A DNA stretch of 64,000 nucleotides from Psychrobacter sp. 4Dc. GTDB taxonomy: Bacteria > Pseudomonadota > Gammaproteobacteria > Pseudomonadales > Moraxellaceae. Positions 18,268 to 27,467 of the stretch are shown piece by piece (within the stretch, counting starts at the first letter, position 1; each line of letters opens with the position of its first letter). A program made the position numbers and the translations under genes. Below the pieces are notes generated by a model. The model worked only from the letters and a program-made list of their open reading frames with translations. It was not told where the DNA came from and did no database searches. Where the stretch lies: contig NZ_PJAT01000006.1 in assembly GCF_002836715.1 (NCBI RefSeq), positions 1-64,000 on the forward strand, read 5' to 3'.

Positions 18268-18372
18268 ATCAGTGCCTAAATCGTTGTATTTAAAAAGTAG
18301 TGATGAAGGAGTAATTAAGCGGTAGATAGTAACCAAACTCAAATAATTTACACATTAAAAGACGCGTGATTG

Positions 18373-19185
18373 ATGCCAAGTTCTATTTTTAACTTATTCT
18401 TATCAACGATGGTACTTGCGCTAGGCCTGAGCGCCTGCCAGCAGACAAATACCAATGCGACTAGTAGCGATACCGATAGCTGGTCATGTCAGACTAAAGA
18501 CACGCCCTTTGCTTATAGTGTTTGCCGTGTCGATGCTACCGCGTTAGCGAGCGAGCGTTATTCATTACAACTGTTTTGGCAATCCTCTGATAACAATGAG
18601 CCTCTGCTGACCTTTGATGCGTTATTGGCCACATTACCGAATCATGAGACCCTCAAATTTGCGATGAATGCAGGCATGTATAATGAAAACTATGCGCCGA
18701 TTGGCTATACCGTCATCGAAGGCAAAGAACTCAAATCGCTAAATACAAAAGAAGGTGGCGGTAATTTTCATCTATTACCTAATGGGGTTATGTGGTGGGA
18801 CCAAGCTGGCAACGTGCAAATCACCGAAAGTAATGCGTTAAATGAGCAGCTAAACAATGGTGATGTGCAGCCTTGGTATGCGACGCAATCGGGCCCTATG
18901 CTGGTCATCAATGACGAGATACACCCACAGTTCAACCCCAATAGCAGCTCAATCAAACTGCGTAATGGTGCAGGCGTTTGCCGTGATGGCAGTATACAGC
19001 TCGTTAATAGCTATGAGCCTGTAACCTTTTATCAGTTTGCAGAACTATTTAAGAATGAGTTAGGTTGTTCAAACGCGCTGTTTTTAGACGGTGGTATTGC
19101 CTCAGCATTGTATGCGCCTAGTATCGATAAGCAGGATAAAAAAGAGATGGGCGTGATGATTGGATTGGTTGAAAATAAAGAGTAA
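18373..19185 (+). CDS. Phosphodiester glycosidase family lipoprotein (DUF2233)
   Basis: A 270-residue lipoprotein. The signal peptide ends in the lipobox LSAC near residue 22. The body matches the NAGPA/DUF2233 fold: FAMNAGMYNENYAPIGYTVIEG, GGGNFHLLPNGVMWW, QSGPMLVINDEIHPQF and the terminal ALFLDGGIASALYAP. Such proteins hydrolyse phosphodiester-linked sugars in other systems, but bacterial substrates are mostly unknown. A TTG at 18370 immediately precedes the ATG at 18373. No operon partner is evident; a terminator follows. Confidence 0.8.
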   Translation: MPSSIFNLFLSTMVLALGLSACQQTNTNATSSDTDSWSCQTKDTPFAYSVCRVDATALASERYSLQLFWQSSDNNEPLLTFDALLATLPNHETLKFAMNAGMYNENYAPIGYTVIEGKELKSLNTKEGGGNFHLLPNGVMWWDQAGNVQITESNALNEQLNNGDVQPWYATQSGPMLVINDEIHPQFNPNSSSIKLRNGAGVCRDGSIQLVNSYEPVTFYQFAELFKNELGCSNALFLDGGIASALYAPSIDKQDKKEMGVMIGLVENKE

Positions 19186-19245
19186 TACGCATCTATATTT
19201 CAATGTTAATATCTAACTCCTATTGCTTCTTATATTGCGTTCAAT

Positions 19246-19287
19246 AAAAAGCACTTGAAATGACGTTGTCATTCAAGTGCTTTTTTT
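19246..19287. terminator. Bidirectional terminator
   Basis: AAAAAGCACTTGAA pairs with TTCAAGTGCTTTTT around a short loop, between the converging lipoprotein gene and hmp. Confidence 0.9.
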
Positions 19288-19325
19288 GTTATTGGTAATA
19301 ATTAGTGGCTAACAATCGCTAAAAA

Positions 19326-20522
19326 CTAGCCACCCAAGCTCATCTTAGGGCCAAATGGTTCGTAGTGGACGCTATCGACACCATGATCTAATGCTACTAA
19401 CCCATCAATCATGCTCTCCATAAATGGCATCGAGCCGCACACATAGATATCGGCAGGATTAGGCAAGGTAGCAAGCCACGCGGCATCCAATAACTGCCCA
19501 GACTCAAAGTAAAATATATGCTTTTCTACACTCTCAGCCTGTTCGAGTAACTTACTAACTTGATCAGAAAAAGCATGATGAGCGATATTTTGACATGCAT
19601 AAACCCAAATAATAGGACGTTTAGGATTGGCTAATACTTGCGCCTCTAGCATAGACAGTACAGGCGTCACCCCGACTCCTGCACTCATCAACACCAATGG
19701 AATATCATTTTGCTGTATCAAATCTTGATTGAGCGCAAAGTCACCAGCTGGCGCCGATAATAAAACCGTATCACCTACTTCTAGTTGATCATGCATATAG
19801 TTAGAAACCAACCCATGATGTTCATTACGGTTATCACGTCGAACCGCAAACTGAATGCCCGTATCGGTACTGGCAGAGTATAAAGAATAATGACGTAAGG
19901 CTATATGGTCGCTGTCTTTTGGGTCTGTTTTCACCGTGATGTATTGACCAGCGGTTAAGGTCAATTTGCTCAGGTCAATATCTTGATTACTATCTTCATT
20001 GTCGTTCACTGGCACTACTGTAAAGGCTGCGATATCCGTAGCAACTGCTTCTTTTTTAGTGACCTTAAACAGTGCAAACCCCTGCCACATTGCTTCTTCA
20101 TACATACCATGTTCAATTTGGATAAATACTGAGGCAATTTCATCATAAGCTTCTGTCCAAGCGTCGATAATGTCATCGGTAGCCGCCTCACCTAATACTT
20201 CTTTTATCGCCCCAATTAGATGCTTACCAACGATAGGATAATGCTCAGGCAATATCTGTAAGGCTCTATGCTTATGGCTAATCTGGGTCACTTGTGGCAA
20301 TAGCATAGCCAACTTGTCCAAGTGCTTGGCAGCAGCCAATACCGTCATTGCTAGTGCCGTCTGCTGTCTTCCCAATTTTTGATTGGTCTCATTAAAAATA
20401 TCTAACAGCTCAGGATGCTCATTAAACATATTTTTATAAAACACAGTGGTAATCGCAACGCCATGCTCTTCGAGTACGGGAACAGTTGCGGTGACGATTT
20501 CTAACGTTTTTGGTGAGGCCAT
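19326..20522 (-). CDS. hmp: Flavohemoglobin / nitric oxide dioxygenase
   Basis: A 398-residue fusion of an N-terminal globin (residues about 1-135, with the proximal-histidine segment ISHKHRALQI) and a ferredoxin-reductase-like FAD/NAD domain (RHYSLYSAS, then VLMSAGVGVTPVLSML and the C-terminal YVCGSMPFM). It converts NO and O2 to nitrate using NAD(P)H. The FAD/NAD module ends with HYEPFGPKM. An ATG at 20540 is in frame, but AAGAGA sits before the ATG at 20522, which gives the usual N-terminus. An NsrR-like palindrome lies 133 bp upstream. Confidence 0.92.
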   Translation of the reverse strand: MASPKTLEIVTATVPVLEEHGVAITTVFYKNMFNEHPELLDIFNETNQKLGRQQTALAMTVLAAAKHLDKLAMLLPQVTQISHKHRALQILPEHYPIVGKHLIGAIKEVLGEAATDDIIDAWTEAYDEIASVFIQIEHGMYEEAMWQGFALFKVTKKEAVATDIAAFTVVPVNDNEDSNQDIDLSKLTLTAGQYITVKTDPKDSDHIALRHYSLYSASTDTGIQFAVRRDNRNEHHGLVSNYMHDQLEVGDTVLLSAPAGDFALNQDLIQQNDIPLVLMSAGVGVTPVLSMLEAQVLANPKRPIIWVYACQNIAHHAFSDQVSKLLEQAESVEKHIFYFESGQLLDAAWLATLPNPADIYVCGSMPFMESMIDGLVALDHGVDSVHYEPFGPKMSLGG

Positions 20523-20654
20523 GTTGTTTCTCTTAGTCATTAACTACATTGATAAATTGAAATGTTAAAAATAATCCGTCTAAACTGGCAATAATGAGTA
20601 GACCTTTTTACAGTAGTCATCAAAATTATTAGCCGACCAATACAGAATATTTAT

Positions 20655-20677
20655 AACATTCATTTAAAATGAATTTT
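20655..20677. promoter_or_regulatory. NsrR-like operator upstream of hmp
   Basis: The 23-bp near-palindrome AACATTCATTTAAAATGAAT (plus TTT) agrees at 19 of 23 positions with the gammaproteobacterial NsrR consensus (AAGATGCATTT-like half-sites). NsrR is the nitric-oxide-sensing repressor of hmp. The match was made by eye. Confidence 0.65.
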
Positions 20678-20734
20678 AACACACTTTACTAGGCATACCA
20701 ATATAGGATGACTATAGAACCTATTTGCATCGAT

Positions 20735-20773
20735 AAAAAAACAGCCGCTATGTTGTCATAACGGCTGTTTTTA
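20735..20773 (-). terminator. Terminator of the VWA gene
   Basis: AAACAGCCG/CGGCTGTTT stem with an inner TAT/ATA pairing and flanking A- and T-runs, downstream of the VWA-domain gene. Confidence 0.85.
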
Positions 20774-20825
20774 TAAGGGTTTAAGCTGTGTTAACAGGCT
20801 TTATCAATCAGGCTGAATATCAAAA

Positions 20826-22049
20826 TTACCGTGCCATATATTGAGTCATTTCTTCAACACCATGTAGCGTCATCGGATACATCTTATTTTCGAACAGCTT
20901 TTTAATCTCAACGATGGTCTGTGTATATTGCCAATACGATGGGTTTTCAGGATTGAGCCAAGTTACTTTATCAAAATGCTCCAGTACTCGCTTCAGCCAT
21001 ACGATGCCCGCTTCATTATTCATATATTCTACGCTGCCACCTACTGTCATCAGCTCATAAGGTGACATCGATGCATCACCGACGAAGATAACACGATACT
21101 CACGGCCATATTTATTGAGTAGCTCAAACGTTGGCATCGGCGCACTATGACGACGATTGTTGTCCTTCCACACATAGTCATACAGGCAGTTATGGAAATA
21201 AAAGAACTCTAAGGTTTTAAATTCATTTTTTGCCGCAGAAAACAGTTTTTCGAGCGCTTCAACATGGATATCCATACTGCCACCCACATCAAACAACATT
21301 AGCACTTTGACTCGGTTACGGCGCTCCGCTTGCATATGTATATCGAGCACACCCTTTTTTGCCGTACGCTTAATCGTCTCATGAATATCAAGCTCATCAG
21401 CACTGCCAGTCCGCGCAAACTGACGCAGATTGCGTAGCGCCATCTGAATTTGACGAGTACCGAGCTGATTGTCGTCATCGAGATTGCGATATTTTCGCTG
21501 CTCCCAGACTTTTGCCGCACTGCGTTTGCGAGACTCACCGCCGACACGTACGCCTTCTGGATGATCACCATAGGCACCAAATGGCGAAGTCCCGCCCGTG
21601 CCTACCCATTTACTACCACCTTGATGACGCTCTTTTTGCTCTTTTAACCGTTCCTCTAACGCCTTCATCAGCTCTTCAAGCGAGCCGTACTTTTTCAGTA
21701 GGCGTCTTTGCTCTTCGGTCAGATTCTTTGGATCGAGCTTTAAATCTAGCCACTCTTTGGGCACGTCCGTTAGCTTGGCTAATAGCTCATCCATATCGAG
21801 ACTATCGACACCTTCAAAATAATCTGCCATTGCCCGATCGAACTTATCAAAATGGCGCTCATCTTTGACCATGCACAGTCGAATCAGCCGATACATATCT
21901 TCGCGGCTAGCAAAAGTAGTCAGTGCTGGATCTTCAGGATGCGACTGCATCATCAGCCCTTTATCTAATGCGGCATTGAGATCGAGCAGCTCGCGCGTAC
22001 TGACTGGCACGCCATAAGTACGCAAGGTATAGAATAGTTTGATAAACAT
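20826..22049 (-). CDS. VWA domain-containing CoxE-like protein
   Basis: A 407-residue protein with a C-terminal von Willebrand A/CoxE domain. The MIDAS-like motif is DVGGSMD (FDVGGSMDIHVEALEKLF), followed by VIFVGDASMSPYEL. The N-terminal half is charged with a helical EEQRRLLKKYGSLEELMKALEERL region. It lies 146 bp downstream of a MoxR-type AAA+ ATPase gene on the same strand. Such pairs act as chaperones that mature or insert cofactors into protein complexes. The client here is not encoded nearby, so it is unknown. Confidence 0.85.
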   Translation of the reverse strand: MFIKLFYTLRTYGVPVSTRELLDLNAALDKGLMMQSHPEDPALTTFASREDMYRLIRLCMVKDERHFDKFDRAMADYFEGVDSLDMDELLAKLTDVPKEWLDLKLDPKNLTEEQRRLLKKYGSLEELMKALEERLKEQKERHQGGSKWVGTGGTSPFGAYGDHPEGVRVGGESRKRSAAKVWEQRKYRNLDDDNQLGTRQIQMALRNLRQFARTGSADELDIHETIKRTAKKGVLDIHMQAERRNRVKVLMLFDVGGSMDIHVEALEKLFSAAKNEFKTLEFFYFHNCLYDYVWKDNNRRHSAPMPTFELLNKYGREYRVIFVGDASMSPYELMTVGGSVEYMNNEAGIVWLKRVLEHFDKVTWLNPENPSYWQYTQTIVEIKKLFENKMYPMTLHGVEEMTQYMAR

Positions 22050-22195
22050 AAGAGTCGTATCACTTATTGGCTGATATTATTATCTGATGATATTGCTGAT
22101 ATCATTGATTGCTACAGTCACAGGTTGAGCGTTTGCATTGACCTTCATAATAGATATCGGACATCGGATATTAAAGTCAACGCAAGCTGCAAACA

Positions 22196-23059
22196 TTAGC
22201 GACGCATCATATTGGCAAAACGCTGTAATAAACTCACATCTGCCTCGTTTTTGAGCAATGCGCCATATAGAGGTGGAATAGACTTTTCGCCGCGCAGATT
22301 TTCTTCTAGCTCGTCCTGAGCCATATCATCAGCAAGTAACAAGGTTAACCAATCGACCAACTCAGACGTTGATGGCGGCTTTTTAAGACCTTGAATACCA
22401 CGCAGTTTATAGAAAATATCCAATGCATCATTGACCAGTTTTTCCTGAATATCTGGAAAATGCACTTCGATGATTTGGCGCATGGTTTCTTCTTCTGGGA
22501 AGTCAATATAGTGGAAGAAACAACGACGCAAAAAGGCATCTGGTAGCTCTTTTTCATTGTTTGAAGTAATAATAACCACTGGACGCTGCGCCGCTGTAAT
22601 AGTTTCGCCAGTCTCATAAACATAAAAAGACATCTTATCAAGCTCATGTAGCAAGTCATTTGGGAACTCGATATCGGCTTTATCAATCTCATCAATCAGC
22701 AGTACGCTACGCTCTTTACTGGTAAAAGCGTCCCATAGCTTGCCTGGCTTGATATAGTTACTAATCTCATAAACCTTGTCATCACCCAACTGCGAATCAC
22801 GCAGGCGCGATACCGCATCATATTCATACAGACCTTGCTCAGCTTTGGTGGTCGACTTGATATGCCACGTAATCAGCGGCATGCCTAAACTTTCTGCAAC
22901 TTCTTCGGCTAGCAGGGTCTTACCAGTTCCTGGCTCACCTTTGATCAGCAATGGCTTTTGTAAGGTCATAGCGGCATTTACTGCCAGTTGCAAATCATCG
23001 GTAGCAATATAACTACTGGTACCAGTAAAGTTTTGCTTAGTATTGTCAGCTGTGGTCAT
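22196..23059 (-). CDS. MoxR family AAA+ ATPase
   Basis: A 287-residue AAA+ ATPase. Walker A is GEPGTGKTLL at residues about 41-50, Walker B is VLLIDEIDKAD, sensor 1 is VIITSNNEKELPDAFLRRC with the arginine finger. The C-terminal lid has LRGIQGLKKPPSTSELVDWL. This is the MoxR group, usually paired with a VWA protein, as here. The gene starts 68 bp downstream (on the minus strand) of the end of an IS element, so its native promoter may have been interrupted or replaced. Confidence 0.88.
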   Translation of the reverse strand: MTTADNTKQNFTGTSSYIATDDLQLAVNAAMTLQKPLLIKGEPGTGKTLLAEEVAESLGMPLITWHIKSTTKAEQGLYEYDAVSRLRDSQLGDDKVYEISNYIKPGKLWDAFTSKERSVLLIDEIDKADIEFPNDLLHELDKMSFYVYETGETITAAQRPVVIITSNNEKELPDAFLRRCFFHYIDFPEEETMRQIIEVHFPDIQEKLVNDALDIFYKLRGIQGLKKPPSTSELVDWLTLLLADDMAQDELEENLRGEKSIPPLYGALLKNEADVSLLQRFANMMRR

Positions 23060-23126
23060 AATCAGATCTCGATTGTTGTTATAGATAAATTGTTATAAAT
23101 GGATAGGTCTAAAACATAAATGACTA

Positions 23127-23967
23127 GGGCGTGTCTTCAATTGGATAAGCCCTAAATAATAGTTACAATACCGCATCTATTGAGTCGATGCGAGAAATAC
23201 AAGTTATGGCAAGAAAAGCATTAACAGATACGCTTTGGGATCAATTGCAATCGACGATGATAAAGTACGGCTGCTATCAAACTCAAAACAGCCGAGAGAT
23301 CATGGAAGCCATACTGTGGAAACTACGCACAGGGGCGCCTTGGCGTGACATACCTGAAGAATTATGTTCGTGGAAAACAGCCTATAGTCGTTTCAACCGC
23401 TGGTCGAAAACTGGCTTATGGGCGGATTTTTTTTTGGCTTACGAAAAGAAGTTGATACGGAATGGGTATTCACAGACGGAAGCTATGTTCGCTGTCATCA
23501 GCATGCAAGTGGAGCTCGGCGTGGTGAAGAGCGAGCAATTGGACAAAGCCGTGGCGGAGCAACTACAAAGATACACCTATCCTGTGATGCCGATGGATAT
23601 CCGCTCCATTTTAAAATCACTGGGGGTGACGTCCACGACAGTCAAATTGCAGGTGAATTGATTGAGATGATTGGACAGGCAGATTACTTTATCGCTGATA
23701 AAGGCTATGACTCAGAGTGTATCAGAGACAAAGCTCGCAGCCATAATATGATACCTGTCGTTCCTAAAAGGAAGAATGCCAAACAGCCTAATCCAGAGTT
23801 TGATAGCTATTTGTACAAGCTGCGTCATCTTGTTGAAAATATGTTTGCAAGGCTTAAGCATTTTCGTAGTATCGCTACTCGCTATGAGAAGTTAGCGCGT
23901 AATTTTAAGTCAATGCTTTATCTGGCGTGTACTATCGTTCATTGTAAGATGAATTGAAGACACGCCC
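23127..23967 (+). mobile_element. IS5-family (IS427 group) insertion sequence
   Basis: An 841-bp element bounded by 16-bp perfect terminal inverted repeats (GGGCGTGTCTTCAATT at 23127-23142 and its complement at 23952-23967). A TA dinucleotide flanks both ends, which fits the short TA duplication of this group. It holds one transposase split in two frames. Termini are intact, so the copy could be active. It lies just upstream of the MoxR/VWA pair. Confidence 0.9.
23206..23957 (+). CDS. IS427-type transposase, programmed -1 frameshift
   Basis: Two overlapping frames encode a single DDE transposase of about 250 residues. The first frame gives the DUF4096-like N-terminus (LWKLRTGAPWRDIPEELCSW, RFNRWSKTGLW). 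A run of nine T at 23427-23435 is a slippery site. A -1 shift there continues into the second frame with TDGSYV (first Asp), ADKGYD (second Asp) and LVENMFARLKHFRSIATRYEK (Glu). Frameshifting at an A- or T-run is common in this IS group, so the gene is probably functional rather than broken. An ATG at 23188 is also in frame. Confidence 0.82.
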
Positions 23968-24111
23968 TAATAACGAATAAATTGGTAAAGAATAAATTAG
24001 ATTAGCACAGCCTGATGCATTGCCAAAATACTCATGCGTTCGCATTTATTAACAATTGTTATGTGCAATGTATAGTGAGCTATTATTTATATTCCTAATA
24101 AACAGTCGAGC

Positions 24112-24142
24112 ACAAAAAAAAGACACGCAGCGGTGTCTTTTT
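24112..24142 (-). terminator. Terminator downstream of the membrane protein gene
   Basis: AAAAGACAC / GTGTCTTTT stem with a short GCAGCG loop and A/T flanks, about 60 bp after the stop of the gene at 24203-24799. Confidence 0.85.
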
Positions 24143-24202
24143 ATTCGGGTATCAAATAACTTTTAAGACAATAATGTTGTCTCAACGCTTAGCCTATTTT
24201 TA

Positions 24203-24799
24203 TCACTTATCAGACGTATCGCTATCCGTTTTCTTAGCCGACGTACTGTCTTTTTTTAAGCTCACGTTAGTCTCAGGCTGTTCAGTTACGGTAGCGCCTT
24301 CTGGCAAATAACTGCCTGTGGTCATTTGCAATGTGGCCTGCGTATCTTCTGCGCTGCGACTGCGGGCTTTGTCCAAGCTTGATGCAAATGCGCTGCGTAT
24401 CAACTGCCATACAAAACCAACAAACAACCCTGCGACCAGTATCACCAATATCGGCAACATATTGGCAACCGCGCCTGCGTAATCTTTCATCATCACAGCA
24501 TAGACGACGCTAATACTGGCTGGTGCAAGCTCGCTCGGATCGCCAAGTGCAGTACCTGGTGCTAATAATACTGCAAACAGAACCATCCAGCTCATACCGC
24601 CCAATGGCTTTGGCAGTACACGAGCAACGAGTATCCATAACACTAGTACCAAAACAGCACCGCCAAGATAAGCATACATCGGCAAATCAGCGGGCGGGAC
24701 ATCCTTTACCATTTGGCCCCACCAAATGGCAATCTCACCGAGAATGTCACTGATAGACTCTAGCGGTAAGCTATGTAAGATATTTTTTAACCAGTCCAT
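24203..24799 (-). CDS. Hypothetical membrane protein
   Basis: A 198-residue protein I cannot place in a named family. Three hydrophobic segments are visible at about residues 42-62 (YLGGAVLVLVLWILVARVL), 67-85 and 112-135 (MLPILVILVAGLFVGFVWQL). The C-terminal 60 residues are hydrophilic, Ser/Thr/Lys-rich and probably disordered. An AGGTAA site lies 10 bases before the ATG. It is a single gene with a terminator on its 3' side. Codon use looks like its neighbours. Confidence 0.65.
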   Translation of the reverse strand: MDWLKNILHSLPLESISDILGEIAIWWGQMVKDVPPADLPMYAYLGGAVLVLVLWILVARVLPKPLGGMSWMVLFAVLLAPGTALGDPSELAPASISVVYAVMMKDYAGAVANMLPILVILVAGLFVGFVWQLIRSAFASSLDKARSRSAEDTQATLQMTTGSYLPEGATVTEQPETNVSLKKDSTSAKKTDSDTSDK

Positions 24800-24886
24800 G
24801 CGTGTTTATTTACCTGCGTTTATCGCCGGTGACACAATCTGTGTCTAGCGGTATATGTGCGTTCTGTAGAACCAGAATGAGGCCAA

Positions 24887-24914
24887 CTACATAATAGACT
24901 TATGCATTATGTAG
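24887..24914. repeat. Perfect 9-bp inverted repeat
   Basis: CTACATAAT (24887-24895) and ATTATGTAG (24906-24914) around a 10-base loop, in the gap between ycgL-type and membrane-protein genes. Confidence 0.6.
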
Positions 24915-24973
24915 GCTTATATGTACGTTGCGTATGGTGTCAGTTTATCACGACTCTCTACTCAAATGCATGT

Positions 24974-25051
24974 GAGCAAGTGTGTCGTAGGTTTTTATCG
25001 ACGCTATTTTCAAGATAGCGTACTGATATGTCCTACCACACTTACTTGCTG
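24974..25051. repeat. Nested imperfect inverted repeat
   Basis: Outer arms beginning GAGCAAG and ending CTTGCT, a GTAGG/CCTAC middle stem, and a perfect inner stem CGCTAT/ATAGCG. It lies just after the stop of the YcgL gene. It could be a terminator without a T-run, a structured RNA or a small non-autonomous repeat. Confidence 0.55.
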
Positions 25052-25060
25052 ACAAATCCA

Positions 25061-25381
25061 TTAATTATAGATGCTGTCCTGCGATTCACGAGCACGCAGC
25101 TCTGCTTGGCGGCGCATCACGTCTTGCGGCGGCAACTGCACAAAGTAACCTTGAGACTGTAATTTTGCCAGTACTTCTTCTTTATCGACACGAGCGAGCT
25201 TATCTTTAGTTGATAAGTCCAAATGCATGACGAACTTACTACGGCCTAAACCTGCACGGAAATCTTTTGGTAATACGCCAAGCCAGTCTTTGATCTCATC
25301 AGTATCGTCAGGATAATCAGGACGCGCAATGTAGATATACATGTCGTCATGTTTTGGAAATTTATAAATATCGCAATGCAT
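25061..25381 (-). CDS. YcgL domain-containing protein
   Basis: A 106-residue protein of the YcgL (DUF709) family, cytoplasmic and of unknown function. The family core is MHCDIYKFPKHDDMYIYIAR at the N-terminus, then LPKDFRAGLGRSKFVMHLDL and a C-terminal QGYFVQLPP. An AGGTGG ribosome-binding site 5 bases before the ATG at 25381 fixes the start, though the frame extends to a GTG at 25390. In other gammaproteobacteria the gene is often near rnd, but here rnd is about 8 kb away. Confidence 0.85.
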   Translation of the reverse strand: MHCDIYKFPKHDDMYIYIARPDYPDDTDEIKDWLGVLPKDFRAGLGRSKFVMHLDLSTKDKLARVDKEEVLAKLQSQGYFVQLPPQDVMRRQAELRARESQDSIYN

Positions 25382-25632
25382 AAAAACCACCTATCAGAAA
25401 CTATGGGCGTAGGTTAGCATATTTCAGGCAAATACCAGTAGTCGCTTTGCGTTTTGCTATGGTAATTTTTGTCAAAACACACAGACAAAACGCTGATATG
25501 AGCGATAAAAATATCGTTGTAAAACATAACCTATTTAACAGACTGCCCTATCAAAACATCATTTTTGCCAAATTTATTTATTTTAATGGCTTTGATGACT
25601 TGTAAAAGCGCTTTGAACCTTTCATAATAAAA

Positions 25633-25768
25633 GCGTTTTTCAGGAGAGAGTTTATCAGCATAGATTTTGTATTAAACCCTATTGGTTATACAACTATCGC
25701 AATTGCTGGATAACCACCGAAGGCGCATCCACCCTGCCAATCGCTCAGGTAAAAGGACTGAAAAACGC
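25633..25768 (+). ncRNA. Glycine riboswitch, aptamer 1
   Basis: A glycine aptamer. P1 is a perfect 11-bp pairing of GCGTTTTTCAG (25633-25643) and CTGAAAAACGC (25758-25768). Conserved blocks are GGAGAGAG, CCACCGAAGGCGCA, and AATCGCTCAGGTAAAAGGAC. It is followed by a second aptamer, giving the tandem arrangement of this class, upstream of gcvT. The preceding 25382-25632 probably holds the promoter, but I see no clear one. Confidence 0.92.
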
Positions 25769-25847
25769 ATGTCACTGTTGTTTGATAGTGTTTAGTAATA
25801 TGACGCTCATAGCGCACTACTTTTTTATCAAACATAAGGCATAACAA

Positions 25848-25980
25848 ATCTGGAGAGTGGTAAGCACGGACGACGTCTTACCCACCGAAGGGGAGAAAAT
25901 ACGCTATCATCGACGATAGGGCTCATATAACTGCCCAAAAATGATGGTTCGTGTTGAAAATCTCAGGTCACAGGACAGAT
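25848..25980 (+). ncRNA. Glycine riboswitch, aptamer 2
   Basis: Second glycine aptamer: P1 ATCTG/CAGAT, GGAGAGTGG, CCCACCGAAGGGGAG, and AAATCTCAGGTCACAGGACAG. Tandem aptamers usually act together as an ON switch for gcv genes. A strong hairpin follows at 25989-26020 (AGCTCAAACTGACG with CGTCTGTTTGGCT), then about 135 bases of leader before gcvT. No U-run follows, so control by a simple terminator is not obvious. Confidence 0.92.
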
Positions 25981-26156
25981 AGGGCTTTAGCTCAAACTGA
26001 CGTATAGCGTCTGTTTGGCTTACGTCTTCATCTTTGCTTTCTGTGTCACCCTTTGATGTGATATTTGCGCCTTGCAATATTGCTTCTCGCTACTTTTACG
26101 TTGCGCATCACTCCTTACTCTACCGAGTACGACTGATGTACACATAAGGATTTGTT

Positions 26157-27350
26157 ATGACTGATACCCATTCTCAAGACATCACTTCTCAAAACGATCA
26201 AAGCCAAGCTCCTCAGCGCACCCCTTTTTACCAGTCTCATATTGATAGTGAGGGCAAACTGGTCGATTTCTCTGGTTGGGAATTGCCAATTCATTATGGT
26301 TCACAAATCGAAGAGCACGAAGCAGTACGCACAGATGCAGGTATGTTTGATGTCTCACATATGGTTGTGACTGATATCAAAGGCGCTGATACTAAAGCAT
26401 GGCTACAAAAGCTGCTCGCAAACGATGTCAACAAACTCACTACCGCTGGTAAAGCGCTGTACTCTGGCATGCTCAATGAGCAAGGCGGCGTTATCGATGA
26501 TTTGATCGTCTACCTGATGAATGCAGAAGAAACTGAGTACCGCATCGTCTCTAACGCAGCCACTCGTGACAAGGATTTAGCACAGTTTAATAAAGTCGCC
26601 GAAGGTTTCGATATTACGATTACCGAGCGACCTGAGCTTGCTATGCTTGCCGTGCAAGGTCCAAATGCTATTGCAAAACTGGCTCAGGCCAAACCAAGCT
26701 GGACAGATACCTTAGCAGCACTAAAACCTTTCGTTGGTGCTGATTTGACCGATATCGAAGGCACTGATTGGTTTGTGGCTCGTACTGGCTATACTGGTGA
26801 AGATGGCGTCGAAGTCATTATGCATGCCGATGATGCCCCTGTTTTCTTTGAACAACTAAAAGGAAATGGTATCAAACCTGCTGGTCTTGGCGCACGTGAT
26901 ACCTTGCGTATGGAAGCGGGCATGAATCTTTATGGTCATGACATGGATGAGAATGTTAGCCCTTATGAGTGCAACATGGGCTGGACGCTTGCACTAAAAG
27001 ACGATCTTGCCTTTGTCGGCCGTGAAGCATTAGTCAGCAAACGTAAGCAGTCAAAAGAAGACAACACTGCTATGAAGCAAGTGGGTCTGCTATTGACCAC
27101 GCGTGGCGTATTGCGTGAAGGCATGACAGTGACTATCAATCAAGGCACTGATAACGAGCAAACTGGCATTATCACCAGTGGTACATTCTCCCCTAGCCTA
27201 AAAAATTCAATCGCGATTGCTCGTGTACCTGCCAGCTTATCAGAAGATGACAGCGTACAAGTCGATCTACGTGGCAAAGGTAAGTTCGTCGATGTGCGCG
27301 TATTGAAGCTACCTTTTGTCCGTAACGGCAAGCAACAGTTTGACTCTTAG
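26157..27350 (+). CDS. gcvT: Glycine cleavage system T protein (aminomethyltransferase)
   Basis: A 397-residue tetrahydrofolate-dependent aminomethyltransferase, releasing ammonia and forming methylene-THF from the lipoyl-bound intermediate. Motifs: [75 protein letters not shown], and the C-terminal [19 protein letters not shown]. It has about 25 extra N-terminal residues. An AAGGA site lies before the ATG. It is the first gene after the glycine riboswitch. A GTTGTCATTTT/AAAATGAC hairpin lies between it and gcvH. Confidence 0.95.
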   Translation: MTDTHSQDITSQNDQSQAPQRTPFYQSHIDSEGKLVDFSGWELPIHYGSQIEEHEAVRTDAGMFDVSHMVVTDIKGADTKAWLQKLLANDVNKLTTAGKALYSGMLNEQGGVIDDLIVYLMNAEETEYRIVSNAATRDKDLAQFNKVAEGFDITITERPELAMLAVQGPNAIAKLAQAKPSWTDTLAALKPFVGADLTDIEGTDWFVARTGYTGEDGVEVIMHADDAPVFFEQLKGNGIKPAGLGARDTLRMEAGMNLYGHDMDENVSPYECNMGWTLALKDDLAFVGREALVSKRKQSKEDNTAMKQVGLLLTTRGVLREGMTVTINQGTDNEQTGIITSGTFSPSLKNSIAIARVPASLSEDDSVQVDLRGKGKFVDVRVLKLPFVRNGKQQFDS

Positions 27351-27467
27351 GTCTTATAAATTCTATCATTAGAGCGCGTTGTCATTTTGCACCCAATTAT
27401 AAAAATGACGACACGCCCAGCCTTCATTATTTTTGTTAATTAACCTCTATCACTTAGGAGAGAGACC

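Noticed and set aside
27374..27417. Terminator between gcvT and gcvH
   Set aside because: A hairpin is visible but no T-run follows; mentioned only in the gcvT entry.
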